The position numbers and the translations under genes are program-made. This document shows positions 18,166-27,272 of a stretch of 64,000 bases of DNA, piece by piece. The notes beneath the pieces were generated by a model. It ran no database searches. It was not told where the DNA came from and saw only the letters and a program-made list of their open reading frames with translations. Source of the DNA: Sideroxydans sp. (GTDB taxonomy: Bacteria > Pseudomonadota > Gammaproteobacteria > Burkholderiales > Gallionellaceae); the NCBI GenBank assembly GCA_027310665.1, contig DAIDAJ010000036.1:1-64000 (forward strand), written 5' to 3'. Each line of letters begins with the position of its first letter. The first letter of the stretch is position 1.

Positions 18166-19233
18166 TCAGTGGTTAAAATTTATTGTGGCATCGCGGCCAA
18201 ACTTGTTTATAGGCTGCTCTATAAACTGGAAAGCTAAATAAGCCAGAACATATGCAAAGACAAGGACAATGACAGTGCATAGGAGCGTTGAATTTGTCAA
18301 AGGAAAAAGGTACGACGTGACGAACAATAATAATGGTAAGTGCAACAAATAGAAACTATAGGATGTGTACCCCATGAAGTGCAGTACTGGTTTTGATAAA
18401 GCACCAGATAAAACCGGCGAGGCCAAGGTGCAGAGTATTATGATTGCAGATCCTAATCCACTTCCAATATCCTGTTGAAAATGAGAAAGCTCCGGAACAA
18501 TCCAACGATTCCCATAAAGCATGATACCCATACATAGAATACCCAACCACCAAAATAGCTTCATATCAGATATCTTCAAGTGCAACGCAGCATGATGTTT
18601 TGCCGTCACAGCGCCTAGAGCGAAAAGTGGAAGATAAGCGAGCACATCAATGACACCTCCAAGAACAATACACATGGCGAAAATCACCAGATCGAAGAAG
18701 GCATTACGGCTATAGTTGAGAGCCACAATGATTACTGGCAGGACTATCGACATCCGCATTTCTATGATAAGGGTCCAGACCACGGGGTCTATTTGGCGTG
18801 TATCAACTCCAAGCAGAAGAGACATGCTGCGTAGGAATAAGTCGATCGTGACATTACTCGTCCACATTGATCTGGACCAGTCGCTCAATGCTTCCAAACC
18901 TGATGGGTTATACCCCCATACTCTAAGCGCCAGACTAAGAACAAGAGCAAGCCAGAATGCGGGGTAAAGGCGAAATGCTCTACGAATACAGAATTGCAGA
19001 TATTTAGGATTCTCAACTTTATAAAAGTATGGAAGTGCCAGAACAAAACCACTCAACACGAAAAACAGATCTACCGCACCTGCTCCATCCCACAGGATAT
19101 GAAAGGGTGAAGCATACAAGGCATCGATGGCTTCTGTTCCTTTCATCATACCTATTGAATGACCCAGGAAAACAGAAAAGGCGGCCAAGCCTCGCAGGCC
19201 ATCAAGTTCAATAAATCTTGATTTAATTTGCAT
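18166..19233 (-). CDS. OafA-type acyltransferase 3 membrane protein
   Basis: A 355-residue polytopic acyltransferase with RFIELDGLRGLAAFSVFLGHS (conserved D-G-R and catalytic-type histidine), GAVDLFFVLSGFVLALPYF and CIRRAFRLYPAFWLAL. Its job is likely O-acylation of a surface glycan. The IS66 element ends only about 50 bp upstream of the start codon, so the native upstream promoter has been separated from the gene; expression may depend on read-through from the IS or on a remnant promoter within that 50 bp. Confidence 0.85.
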   Translation of the reverse strand: MQIKSRFIELDGLRGLAAFSVFLGHSIGMMKGTEAIDALYASPFHILWDGAGAVDLFFVLSGFVLALPYFYKVENPKYLQFCIRRAFRLYPAFWLALVLSLALRVWGYNPSGLEALSDWSRSMWTSNVTIDLFLRSMSLLLGVDTRQIDPVVWTLIIEMRMSIVLPVIIVALNYSRNAFFDLVIFAMCIVLGGVIDVLAYLPLFALGAVTAKHHAALHLKISDMKLFWWLGILCMGIMLYGNRWIVPELSHFQQDIGSGLGSAIIILCTLASPVLSGALSKPVLHFMGYTSYSFYLLHLPLLLFVTSYLFPLTNSTLLCTVIVLVFAYVLAYLAFQFIEQPINKFGRDATINFNH

Positions 19234-19276
19234 GTCTTTTGTACATTTTCAATGGAAGTGTCATGAACTTTGTACG

Positions 19277-19284
19277 CCTGAATC
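19277..19284. repeat. IS66 target-site duplication, left copy
   Basis: CCTGAATC directly abuts the left IS end; an identical 8-mer abuts the right end at 21734. Eight base pairs is the duplication length known for IS66-family elements. Confidence 0.95.
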
Positions 19285-19314
19285 GTAAGCGTCCAGCCGA
19301 CTCACCTGTTCAGG

Positions 19315-20895
19315 TCAGTCAATCTGTGCAGTTGATCTGATGGGCAGGAGTTCGTCGATGCGTCGCATGGACCAGACGGGGAGTTTTTCCAGCGTATCTT
19401 TGAGCCAGGCTGCAGGTTCGATGCCGTTGAGTTTCGCGGTAGCGAACAGACTTTGAATTGCAGCAGCACGCTTTCCTGCACGCTCACTTCCCGCAAACAG
19501 CCAATTCTTCTTGCCTATTGCAATTGGGCGGATCGCATTTTCCACCGGATTGTTGTCGATGGGGAGGTTACCTGTTTGTGCATAGCGAATCAGACTCGCC
19601 CAGCGATTCAGCGTGTAGTCGATCGCGCGCGCCAGCCCGCTGTTGTCCGCAGTCGCGATGCGCAAGCGGATCAGCCACTCATGCATATCCTCCAGGATAG
19701 TCACGCTGTTTTGCTGCCGATGCAGCGCTCGGCTTGCACAGTCCATTGCGCGAGCCGCTTCTTCAACGGCGTACAGTTTGCCAATACGCCGCAAGGCTTC
19801 CTCAGCTTGCGCATGCACGCCCCCAGCCTGTAGATCAAAGAATTTACGCCGCGCATGTGCCCAGCAGCCTAATTCAATGACGATCTGTGCCGCATCGGCA
19901 GCAAACATCTTCTTATAACCACCGTAGTCATCGACCATGAGACTGCCCTGCCAGCCCTGCAGGAAGTCTCTCGCATGTTGGCCGGAGCGGCTGCTCTGGT
20001 AATCGAATACGACAATGGGCGGGCCGGTATCCAAATCGTTGCTGCGATAACTCCACAGATAAGCCCGCTTGGTCTTGCCTGCCCCCGGATCCAGTTGCCT
20101 GACCGGTGTTTCATCGGCATGCAGCACTTGTCGCTGCCGGAGCAACTCCGCCAGCCGTTCTGCCAGGGGTTGCAGCGCAAAGCCCATGCGCCCGATCCAT
20201 TCACTCATGGTGCTGCGTGACAGGCTGACCTGCTGCCGGGCGGCGATCTGTTCCAGCCGGTACAGCGGCAGGTGGTCCAGATATTTGCTGGTGGCCACCC
20301 AGGCCAGCAAACCGGGTGCGGCCAGTGAGCCGTCAATGACCGCAGGGGCTACCGGTGCTGCGGTAATCGTTTCGCACTGGCGGCAGGCATATTGCGGGCG
20401 GATATGACGAATAACAAAGAAGCGTGCCGGTTCAATATCCAGTTGCTCGCTGACATCTTCACCGATCTTGACCAGACTGGACTGGCAGGCTGAGCAGGTG
20501 CATGAATCCGGTTCGTGGCGCACTTCAACCCGCTCCAGATGTTCAGGCAGCACCTGACGACCGGCGCGGGTTCTCGGTACGGAGGGGGTGGCCGGTAGTT
20601 TGAGTTCGGATTCGACGGCGGCGATGTCCTGAACAATATCCTCTTCGAACAAGGAGCGTTGTTCTGCGGTCATCGCTTCGTTCTTCACGCCATAGCGGAT
20701 GCGGCGCAGATAAGCCACTTCCTGAACCAATGCCTGAATCTTGATATCCTGGGAATGGATGGTTGAGGTCTGGGAATGGATGATTTCGGTGAGCCGAACG
20801 ATCTCGGCATCACGAGACGGGATTTGCGGGGGCAAAGCTTCGCCAGCGCGGGCTGGAAAATCGGTTGAAACAGCCGTTTTATTCAGTGAATTCAT
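19315..20895 (-). CDS. tnpC: IS66 transposase TnpC
   Basis: The DDE transposase of the IS66 element. An N-terminal leucine-rich region (about residues 30-80) is followed by a zinc-binding IS66 domain (CTCSACQSS ... YACRQCETI). The catalytic core has LHADETPVRQLD, LMVDDYGGYKKMF and DNNPVENAIRPIAIGKKNW, which should supply the two Asp and one Glu. The C-terminal GIEPAAWLKDTLEKLPVW helix is conserved in the family. The track start at 20913 is GTG; ATG at 20895 gives 526 residues and is preferred. Confidence 0.93.
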   Translation of the reverse strand: MNSLNKTAVSTDFPARAGEALPPQIPSRDAEIVRLTEIIHSQTSTIHSQDIKIQALVQEVAYLRRIRYGVKNEAMTAEQRSLFEEDIVQDIAAVESELKLPATPSVPRTRAGRQVLPEHLERVEVRHEPDSCTCSACQSSLVKIGEDVSEQLDIEPARFFVIRHIRPQYACRQCETITAAPVAPAVIDGSLAAPGLLAWVATSKYLDHLPLYRLEQIAARQQVSLSRSTMSEWIGRMGFALQPLAERLAELLRQRQVLHADETPVRQLDPGAGKTKRAYLWSYRSNDLDTGPPIVVFDYQSSRSGQHARDFLQGWQGSLMVDDYGGYKKMFAADAAQIVIELGCWAHARRKFFDLQAGGVHAQAEEALRRIGKLYAVEEAARAMDCASRALHRQQNSVTILEDMHEWLIRLRIATADNSGLARAIDYTLNRWASLIRYAQTGNLPIDNNPVENAIRPIAIGKKNWLFAGSERAGKRAAAIQSLFATAKLNGIEPAAWLKDTLEKLPVWSMRRIDELLPIRSTAQID

Positions 20896-20966
20896 TGGGT
20901 TGTATTGTATCACACCCCAATCCGTAACGCGCTCAATTAAAGGGATAATTCAGCAGAATTCAAGTG

Positions 20967-21305
20967 CTAAACCCGCCACTGCGCAGAGGGTTGCGCGCAC
21001 AGCCTTTGCCAGTCCACGCCGGTGGTCAGCCAGCGCCACTGTTCTGCACTCATGCGGAACAATGTTTCATCGGGACTCGGCCAGCGGAATCGTCCCTTGT
21101 GCAAACGGCGATGGCACAACCAGACCCCGGTGCCATCCCATATCAGTAACTTGAGACGAGAGTAATTGCGATTGGTAAATCCATAGGCTGTGCCATCGCA
21201 GGGGGATCGTCCGTCGATTTGCTGGATCAACAGGGACAGTCTGTCCATGCTCCAGCGCATGTCCACCGGCGCCCTGTGCAAGAATACCTGTTCCGGCTGG
21301 ATCAT
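20967..21305 (-). CDS. tnpB: IS66 accessory protein TnpB
   Basis: A 112-residue IS66 Orf2 protein, with RAPVDMRWSMDRLSLLIQQI, GTAYGFTNRNYSRLKLLIWDGTGVWL and FRWPSPDETLFRMSAEQWRWL, all signature blocks of the family. It is required for transposition in studied IS66 elements, but its molecular role is unclear. The ATG overlaps the tnpA stop by 4 bp. Confidence 0.93.
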   Translation of the reverse strand: MIQPEQVFLHRAPVDMRWSMDRLSLLIQQIDGRSPCDGTAYGFTNRNYSRLKLLIWDGTGVWLCHRRLHKGRFRWPSPDETLFRMSAEQWRWLTTGVDWQRLCAQPSAQWRV

Positions 21306-21664
21306 TTAAGCCACGCACTGAGCCAGTTGGCACATGCCTGTGCCTGATTGGCTGGCCAGCGAATGTTGATGTGCGTGTTGTTCTTGTGGAGACTGACTTC
21401 GATGGCGTCGCTAATAGAGGGCTCTGCAGGCAAGTCGACCTGAACTGCGACCAGCTTCGACAGTTCTGATGATACTGGTGCGGGTAGTTCATTCTGATAC
21501 TGGTTGATCCAGCGGCGCAGCAGATTGGCATTCAGGCCATGCGTCAGCGCAATCGCCGAAACCGATACGCCAGGTTGGCATAGTGTTACCACTCGTTGTT
21601 TGAATTCTGCGGTATACCTCCGACGGCGACGCATCGGATGCGTAGTGATCATGATAGTGTCCAT
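21302..21664 (-). CDS. tnpA: IS66 accessory protein TnpA
   Basis: A 120-residue protein with an N-terminal helix-turn-helix of the transposase-8/IS66 type: RRRYTAEFKQRVVTLC, GVSVSAIALTHGLNANLLRRW. It is the first gene of the element, about 50 bp inside the right inverted repeat, and likely binds the IS ends. A start at the internal ATG 21652 is also possible. Confidence 0.9.
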   Translation of the reverse strand: MDTIMITTHPMRRRRRYTAEFKQRVVTLCQPGVSVSAIALTHGLNANLLRRWINQYQNELPAPVSSELSKLVAVQVDLPAEPSISDAIEVSLHKNNTHINIRWPANQAQACANWLSAWLK

Positions 21665-21733
21665 TAAAATTAGGTGGACACTATGCTCTTAGATTTCGCT
21701 TACTCATTCAATGTGGGTCCGCCGGACGCTTAC

Positions 21734-21741
21734 CCTGAATC
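21734..21741. repeat. IS66 target-site duplication, right copy
   Basis: CCTGAATC immediately follows the right terminal inverted repeat and is identical to 19277-19284. Confidence 0.95.
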
Positions 21742-21906
21742 CACGGCTAAATTTACGGCATCATCAAACATAATTTTTTAAAGGGTTAAAAAATGGGAAT
21801 GAAATGACTTTGGGTAAAACACCAAGCGAAGGGCTGCAACCTATCAGTTTTTCGTGACGTCATATCATCAGATGTCTAGATTTCGACCTGAAAATAATTA
21901 TCTCCT

Positions 21907-23031
21907 TCAAATTATTTTCGCCGCAATCCTGTGTCCAATAGAGATAAACGGCTTTTCAATATACAAATAGCTAATTGTTGCACAAGTAAAAACTGCGATT
22001 AAATTGAAAGGTAAACTTTGAAGAATTTCAAAATTTGGAATTGAAGACTCATTCCAAACCAGAAAAATTTGTTGCCATAGATATATACTGTATGAAAGGC
22101 GTCCAATTAATCTAAAAATTGGCGTTTCGAGAATATAGGACAGCATCCTAAAGCTATTTATGAGTGTTCCTAATATCATAAGAGGAATAAGAATTGCTTT
22201 AATTGTAAGCAAAATAAATGCTAGCTTCCATCCAAGACCAGGTAGAGTTTCAAGGATAATCATCAATATAATTAAGCTTGGCAAAACAGCAGGTAGCATA
22301 AGCAATTTATTTAACCGAGCCTTCCAAATAGGATCAGCATAAAGCAGTGCCACAACAACACCCCAAAGAATGTTATCCCCCTGAATGTCAGTTCGTCCCC
22401 AGAACACAGCCGGTGTTGCACCAGTTATTTGGAATTTGTAATCCAAGGCTCGCCAGAAAGCCAGCAAAAGAGCAATTACAATGGCAACTGTAATGCGTCT
22501 GTTGCTTACGCCAAGAACAAGAAAAACTGCAGGCCACATCATGTAGAAGTGCTCTTCTACAGCTAATGACCAAAAGTGACCAAGATACCAAGATCCAGTG
22601 GCTGTGGTGTAATTGGCAAGGAAGAATAGTGAGCTAAGCCAGCGTCCAAAGGATATTGGGAGTATTCCGGACAATGCAAGAATGCCAACAACTGCAAGGA
22701 AAGATAAAGCTGCAGGCAGAATTCGAAATGCCCGCCTTATGTAAAAGCTCTTTAGAGAAATACTGCCATATTTTTTTTCACTAGCTATTAGCCTACTAGT
22801 TATAAGAAGTCCACTCAGTCCAAAAAATATTTGCACTCCGAATAAGCCTGCTTCCTTAATACGGCTAAAGTCGAAATATATTCCTACTGTGTTTAAGGCA
22901 TTACTTATTGAATCTGAACCATGGGCGAAAATAACAAGAGTTATTGCAATCGCTCTCCAACCGTCCAACGTTGGCAAATATGTTCCATCTCTAGAAGCGC
23001 CGATATTTAGTCTATTAATTAAATTGCTCAT
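21907..23031 (-). CDS. OafA-type acyltransferase 3 membrane protein
   Basis: A polytopic acyltransferase of about 374 residues with LDGWRAIAITLVIFAHGSDS, GVQIFFGLSGLLITSRLI, YIRRAFRILPAALSFL and LGHFWSLAVEEHFYMMWP, the conserved blocks of the family. It probably O-acylates an extracellular glycan. The track begins at a TTG (23043); the ATG at 23031 (MSNLIN...) is more likely. It lies directly downstream of the EpsG gene on the same strand, so it may be the last gene transcribed from the Eps operon. Confidence 0.85.
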   Translation of the reverse strand: MSNLINRLNIGASRDGTYLPTLDGWRAIAITLVIFAHGSDSISNALNTVGIYFDFSRIKEAGLFGVQIFFGLSGLLITSRLIASEKKYGSISLKSFYIRRAFRILPAALSFLAVVGILALSGILPISFGRWLSSLFFLANYTTATGSWYLGHFWSLAVEEHFYMMWPAVFLVLGVSNRRITVAIVIALLLAFWRALDYKFQITGATPAVFWGRTDIQGDNILWGVVVALLYADPIWKARLNKLLMLPAVLPSLIILMIILETLPGLGWKLAFILLTIKAILIPLMILGTLINSFRMLSYILETPIFRLIGRLSYSIYLWQQIFLVWNESSIPNFEILQSLPFNLIAVFTCATISYLYIEKPFISIGHRIAAKII

Positions 23032-23136
23032 AATACTGGCCAATCTATAAGTTGCCTCACATGAATTATTTGAAGGCAGTAATTTGCAGTGATGAGCGAT
23101 TTCCAGACGTATAAGATTCCAGAAGCAGCAATGACC

Positions 23137-23913
23137 TTAAGCCTTATTGAATACGGTCCCGATCAGATTTGCCTTTGACAGATGACTGAGGCTGTCTTCA
23201 ATTTCACGCTTGGTAGACATACCGTTGGCTATCACCATCAGGATGCAATCAATTTTTGGACATATGGCAATGGCATCATCACTATGCAGCAAGGAAGGCA
23301 GATCAAATATGATAATTCGTGACTCATAGCGATCACGAATCTCGCTGACCAAGTTTGATATTTTTAGTGATGAGAGGGTTTCGGATGGGTTGCTGACTGC
23401 ATTTTTTGCCGGCAATACCACCAGCCTTGGTATGCCTGGATTGACGAGCATTTCAGACAGGTTAGCATCCCCGTCCAGCAGATCATTCAGCGATTTTTCC
23501 ATGGGGATACCAAGGTAGTTGCCAATTCTCGGTTGCCGCAGGTCAAAGTCTACCAACATGGCGGTTCTGTTGGTTTGCTGGACGATGCTGATGGCCAGGT
23601 TAATGGCAATCACGGTTTTACCCACTGCAGGTGTGGGAGAAGTAATAGCGATGGTGCGCCAATTATTCTCATCCATTTTTTGCAGAATCTGTGTCCGCAA
23701 CAGATCGAAGGTCACGCTGGTCGGATCGTTTCTATTGACGGCGAATATGCGGTTTTTTTTCAATTGTTGCGCTTGCAGTTCGACTACTCGGGTCTGGCTG
23801 TATTCAAGTTTAACATTCAAGTCGGCTTCAGGCAGGGGTGTTGCACTAAGCCGACCCGCTTCCCTTGGCCGCTGGCTTCTGGCCTTCTTGACTGCCTGTT
23901 TGATGCGTTCCAT
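23137..23913 (-). CDS. epsG: EpsG-type polysaccharide tyrosine-autokinase-like ATPase
   Basis: A 258-residue cytoplasmic BY-kinase-type P-loop ATPase, expected to control chain length together with EpsF. Walker A is ITSPTPAVGKTVIAINLA, Walker A' AMLVDFDLRQPRIG and Walker B IIIFDLPSLLHSDDAIA. The C-terminus stops at LSKANLIGTVFNKA and has no tyrosine cluster of the Wzc/CpsD kind, so autophosphorylation cannot be assumed. A strong ribosome site (AGGGGAAG) precedes the ATG, 9 bp after the epsF stop. Assignment to EpsG rests on the ATPase motifs plus gene order. Confidence 0.82.
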   Translation of the reverse strand: MERIKQAVKKARSQRPREAGRLSATPLPEADLNVKLEYSQTRVVELQAQQLKKNRIFAVNRNDPTSVTFDLLRTQILQKMDENNWRTIAITSPTPAVGKTVIAINLAISIVQQTNRTAMLVDFDLRQPRIGNYLGIPMEKSLNDLLDGDANLSEMLVNPGIPRLVVLPAKNAVSNPSETLSSLKISNLVSEIRDRYESRIIIFDLPSLLHSDDAIAICPKIDCILMVIANGMSTKREIEDSLSHLSKANLIGTVFNKA

Positions 23914-23922
23914 TTCTTCCCC

Positions 23923-25440
23923 TTATGCCAGCAATTGCGCCATTATTTTCATAAATAGTTCATTCAACGGCATGTAGAAAAACTGTAGTAACAATGCAAT
24001 TAAAATCACTCCAAAGCAGGCTGCAATGATGGCAATTTTTATTTTACGTTTTCGATCTATTTCTTCCTCAGGAAGTACAAGATAAGGAATAACGGCTAAA
24101 GGGCGATTACCCAACACATGTTCCAGTGCGGCAACACCACGGATTTGACGATCCAAAGTCGCCAGGGCCATGAGCATCCCTCCCGAGGAAGCAATGGCCA
24201 GGAAAAAACCCATTACCATAATCTTCACAGGTTTTGGTTTAAATGGCTTATCTGGCTTTACCGGTGGTTCAAGCACAACAAATCTATCCGATTTGTTTTC
24301 TTTTTTCAGATTTTCTGCCATCTGAGCGCTCTGCAATTTACTCAGAATTTCTTCGTACCTTTTCTGTGCGCTGTCGCGCTGACTGGTCAGAACGTCCAGC
24401 TGTTGAGCCACCTCCGGAGTCTGTAACATTCCCGCTCTAATCTGTGCAATTCTGTCTTGCAGTGTTTGTCGTTGCCGCGCAAGTAATTCCAGAGTGTCTT
24501 TGGTTGAAGACACCTTAGATGGTTGGTTGGACTGCTCAGTCTTTGTCATAGCCTCATCCTGTGTTGTAGCTGGATTTTCCAAAGATGCGATTTTGAGTTT
24601 TAGCGCTTTAATATCAGGGTGCGAGTCACTATATACGGCTGATAGGCTGGCAAGCTTTGCCTTCAGTGCTGGTAGCGATGTAGATGATGTAGACGAAGAC
24701 GACGAATCGTCGCCCTGTCCTGCCAGTGAGTTGTATTTCTGCTCGACGTTCTTCAGACTAATCTCGTCATTCTGAAGAGCGGTCATATTCATTATTGTCA
24801 GTTCCGGCAATGCATTGCTATGCTGCTTCTTGTAAGCGGAAATCAAATCATTCTGACGCTCAACCTCTTGCTTTTGCTTGTCCGCCACTTGGGTTAGAAA
24901 AATCGTTGTGTCAGTGGCAGTCTCACTTTGTAATGTTTCGTTCCAGTTCAGAAAAAGCGCAACAAGATCGTTTGCAACCTGATAAGCAAGATTAGGATTC
25001 TTATCCTGAAACGACAATTTGAAGGCAATTGTTACTTTTCCCGTCCTGAACCCCTGCACTGTATCTACGCTTACCAATTCGACATCCACTCTATCCCGCA
25101 TTCTTTGAACCAAATCCGAACTGCTCAAGTAACTGGCACTTCCGCTGAAAAGATTGTACTTATTGGCAATATTGAGCAGGCTTTCACGCGTTAATACCCG
25201 CTGCTTGATATTGTTAATCCTTTCATCAACACTTACCTGGACTTGTGTAGGAACCACACTATCAGGCACATTTTGCGACACCACCATGATGGTTCCGGTA
25301 GATTGGTAAGTCCTTGGAATAAAGACAACTGCAACAAGTGCAGCCAATAAAACCGCAACAAAGGTACCAATCAGATAGGCTGGATGTCTACGTATGATAG
25401 ATAGGTAGTCGGAAAGCGTCAGTTCGTATTCAGTGGACAT
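23923..25440 (-). CDS. epsF: EpsF-type chain-length determinant (Wzz/GumC family)
   Basis: A 505-residue polysaccharide co-polymerase. The Wzz domain starts at YELTLSDYLSIIRRHPAYLIG, with transmembrane helix 1 at about residues 19-43. A long periplasmic part with predicted coiled coils (residues 190-390, including DKQKQEVERQNDLISAYKKQ) follows, then a proline-rich VLEPPVKPDKPFKPKPVKI motif before helix 2, as in GumC/EpsF proteins. A second C-terminal helix (IIAACFGVILIALLLQFFY) is present. The ATPase partner EpsG is separate and adjacent. Confidence 0.87.
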   Translation of the reverse strand: MSTEYELTLSDYLSIIRRHPAYLIGTFVAVLLAALVAVVFIPRTYQSTGTIMVVSQNVPDSVVPTQVQVSVDERINNIKQRVLTRESLLNIANKYNLFSGSASYLSSSDLVQRMRDRVDVELVSVDTVQGFRTGKVTIAFKLSFQDKNPNLAYQVANDLVALFLNWNETLQSETATDTTIFLTQVADKQKQEVERQNDLISAYKKQHSNALPELTIMNMTALQNDEISLKNVEQKYNSLAGQGDDSSSSSTSSTSLPALKAKLASLSAVYSDSHPDIKALKLKIASLENPATTQDEAMTKTEQSNQPSKVSSTKDTLELLARQRQTLQDRIAQIRAGMLQTPEVAQQLDVLTSQRDSAQKRYEEILSKLQSAQMAENLKKENKSDRFVVLEPPVKPDKPFKPKPVKIMVMGFFLAIASSGGMLMALATLDRQIRGVAALEHVLGNRPLAVIPYLVLPEEEIDRKRKIKIAIIAACFGVILIALLLQFFYMPLNELFMKIMAQLLA

Positions 25441-25461
25441 AGATATGCTGTGATCCTGTAT

Positions 25462-26595
25462 TCAGAAACTGGTATACGCGATGGAGAGGCCAAGCATATT
25501 CGAAGTTGCTGGATTGCTACCAGCCAATGCATAGGTATTGTGATTGAAATATGCTTTTATGCCCCAGAACATATTGATATCATAATGTAGCCAAGCACCC
25601 GCAGTTCGAAATAAGCCAACCGTTAGTGAATCATATTTTGACCACCCGAGGTCTAAACCGGTTTTGCTGCGCTCACTCAAGTCATAACTAAAATTCCCTC
25701 TCGCTTGATCAATCAAGATGACTCCACCTAGTCCATTAGGAGTGGATTGGCGATTTGCGCTCAAAGTCAACGCCGAAAGTTGGCCCTTGTAATTCATGGT
25801 CGTCCCACCTTGCAAACTGGTAGATGCTGTGGTGGCGCCAGTACCACTGGTAGCACCCTCAAGCCTGGATGGGCCTCCTTGCAAAGTCCAGTCAAGATGC
25901 TCGGAGGCTTTCCAATCCAAACCTAACCATGCGTTATAGATATGAACTGGTCCACCACCAGTGGTCACGAAATCAACATACGATAAATTCATGAATGTTG
26001 CAGTATGCTCAGTCAAGTCGTAATTTAATTTTAGACCACTGGATTGCGTATAGAAGCTAGACAGGATGATGTTGTTTCCACTCCCGTTAAACGAAACATT
26101 CTTGTACGCCTCATTCAAGGTGAGAGTAATGCGTTGGCTTAATTCTCTGGCCCAATCAGCGGACAAACTTCGCGAAGTACTGGTGGAACTTGCTGATACC
26201 AAGCCTGTAGTACTAGGTATATCCATCATCGTCGAAGCAACGTGGTACGAGGTTGAAATATCAAATTTGTCTTTCTCATCCTGACGGTTCCAACCCAACG
26301 TCGCGGTAGGAAAGTTACCATTTGCGATTATGCTTGTGTTTGAGGAGCGGATTGACATGACGTCAAGATCAGCTTTCCACTCATCTGCTCCAGACGTTTT
26401 AGTCAGCATGTAATTGGGGTCGATTGTCGTGCGCCAGGCACTAAGACCTTGAAGAGCAGGATTCAGTAAGGGGTTAGTTACATAGTCTTCCGAGGCACGG
26501 GCAGACAGGGTTTGCTGCAAGGAATCAGCCCTGCCCTCTCCGGCACACAATATAAGACCGGATAGCAGAATTGACATTCTGACTAGCCATTGCAT
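25462..26595 (-). CDS. epsL: EpsL-type outer-membrane beta-barrel protein
   Basis: A predicted outer-membrane protein of about 377 residues. After a signal peptide (MQWLVRMSILLSGLILCAGEGRADS) the chain consists of alternating short amphipathic strands (ATLGWNRQDEKDKFDISTSYHVAS, ASEHLDWTLQGGPSRLEG) and ends in an aromatic strand, SNMLGLSIAYTSF, as barrel proteins do. The position between epsE and epsF matches EpsL in XrtB-type loci; the function is not biochemically known but is likely part of the secretion path. The track start (TTG, 26637) puts extra residues before the signal peptide, so ATG 26595 is preferred. Confidence 0.72.
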   Translation of the reverse strand: MQWLVRMSILLSGLILCAGEGRADSLQQTLSARASEDYVTNPLLNPALQGLSAWRTTIDPNYMLTKTSGADEWKADLDVMSIRSSNTSIIANGNFPTATLGWNRQDEKDKFDISTSYHVASTMMDIPSTTGLVSASSTSTSRSLSADWARELSQRITLTLNEAYKNVSFNGSGNNIILSSFYTQSSGLKLNYDLTEHTATFMNLSYVDFVTTGGGPVHIYNAWLGLDWKASEHLDWTLQGGPSRLEGATSGTGATTASTSLQGGTTMNYKGQLSALTLSANRQSTPNGLGGVILIDQARGNFSYDLSERSKTGLDLGWSKYDSLTVGLFRTAGAWLHYDINMFWGIKAYFNHNTYALAGSNPATSNMLGLSIAYTSF

Positions 26596-26639
26596 GTTCA
26601 CCCACCACACCCGTGGATAATGAAATTTTGCAAACAATT

Positions 26640-27209
26640 TTATGGCACCACGATCGTATCGCCCGCCATGAGCTGGATATTGGTTGACATATCCTTGCCG
26701 GAAATTATGTCGTTGTAATGCACTTGCAGAACCTCCTGACGACCATCAGGTTTTGTACGAATGACCTTGATTTCACTTTCATTGGCAAATTTGTCAAAAC
26801 CGTTTGCAATGCTGATAGCCTGCAAAACTGTAGTTGGGCCTGAGATGATCAAAGGTCCAGGTTTCAAAACCTTTCCCGCTACATAGGCGCGGTTACCATC
26901 AAGACTGGCAATAACTACCGTCACAACGGGGTCCTTCAAGAATTTCTTCAATTTTTCTGCAATGAGCCGTTCAACTTCCGGCGTACTGAGGCCCCCTACT
27001 TCCACACGGCCTGCCAGAGGAAGCGTGATGCTGCTATCGGGCAAAACCACGACTTGCTGTTTCAACGAGTCTTCGCCCCATACCGAAACCAGTACCGTGT
27101 CCCCTTGATGCAGTTGGTAGACAACGGGCTTGTCTGCAGCAATTGCCATACCTGCATCGAAATATACCAGCAGCAAGGTGAGCGCAACCAGTCGTTTCAT
27201 CATGTTCAT
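26640..27209 (-). CDS. epsE: EpsE polysaccharide export protein (Wza/OPX family)
   Basis: A 189-residue outer-membrane polysaccharide export protein. A signal peptide (RLVALTLLLVYFDAGMAIAA) precedes the Poly_export domain (YQLHQGDTVLVSVWGEDSLKQ, LPLAGRVEVGGLSTPEVERLI) and one SLBB-type domain (NRAYVAGKVLKPGPLIISGP). No lipobox cysteine is present, and the protein is much shorter than Wza (about 380 residues), lacking the C-terminal membrane helix. It presumably works with another outer-membrane part, EpsL being the obvious candidate. Confidence 0.88.
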   Translation of the reverse strand: MNMMKRLVALTLLLVYFDAGMAIAADKPVVYQLHQGDTVLVSVWGEDSLKQQVVVLPDSSITLPLAGRVEVGGLSTPEVERLIAEKLKKFLKDPVVTVVIASLDGNRAYVAGKVLKPGPLIISGPTTVLQAISIANGFDKFANESEIKVIRTKPDGRQEVLQVHYNDIISGKDMSTNIQLMAGDTIVVP

Positions 27210-27272
27210 AAGTGATTTTCTTTCTGCAATAAACTGTGGTCTTTTAATTCCTTGGTTCCGGGATCAGATCCT

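Larger units (their letters stand above)
19285..21733 (-). mobile_element. Complete IS66-family insertion sequence
   Basis: A 2449-bp element bounded by imperfect inverted repeats: the left end begins GTAAGCGTCCAGCCGACTCA and the right end, read inward, GTAAGCGTCCGGCGGACCCA (about 18 of 21 positions match). An exact 8-bp duplication, CCTGAATC, flanks it. It carries tnpA, tnpB and tnpC in the usual order, all open and with intact motifs, so it looks potentially active and recent. It lies between two acyltransferase genes and interrupts no recognisable frame. Confidence 0.95.
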
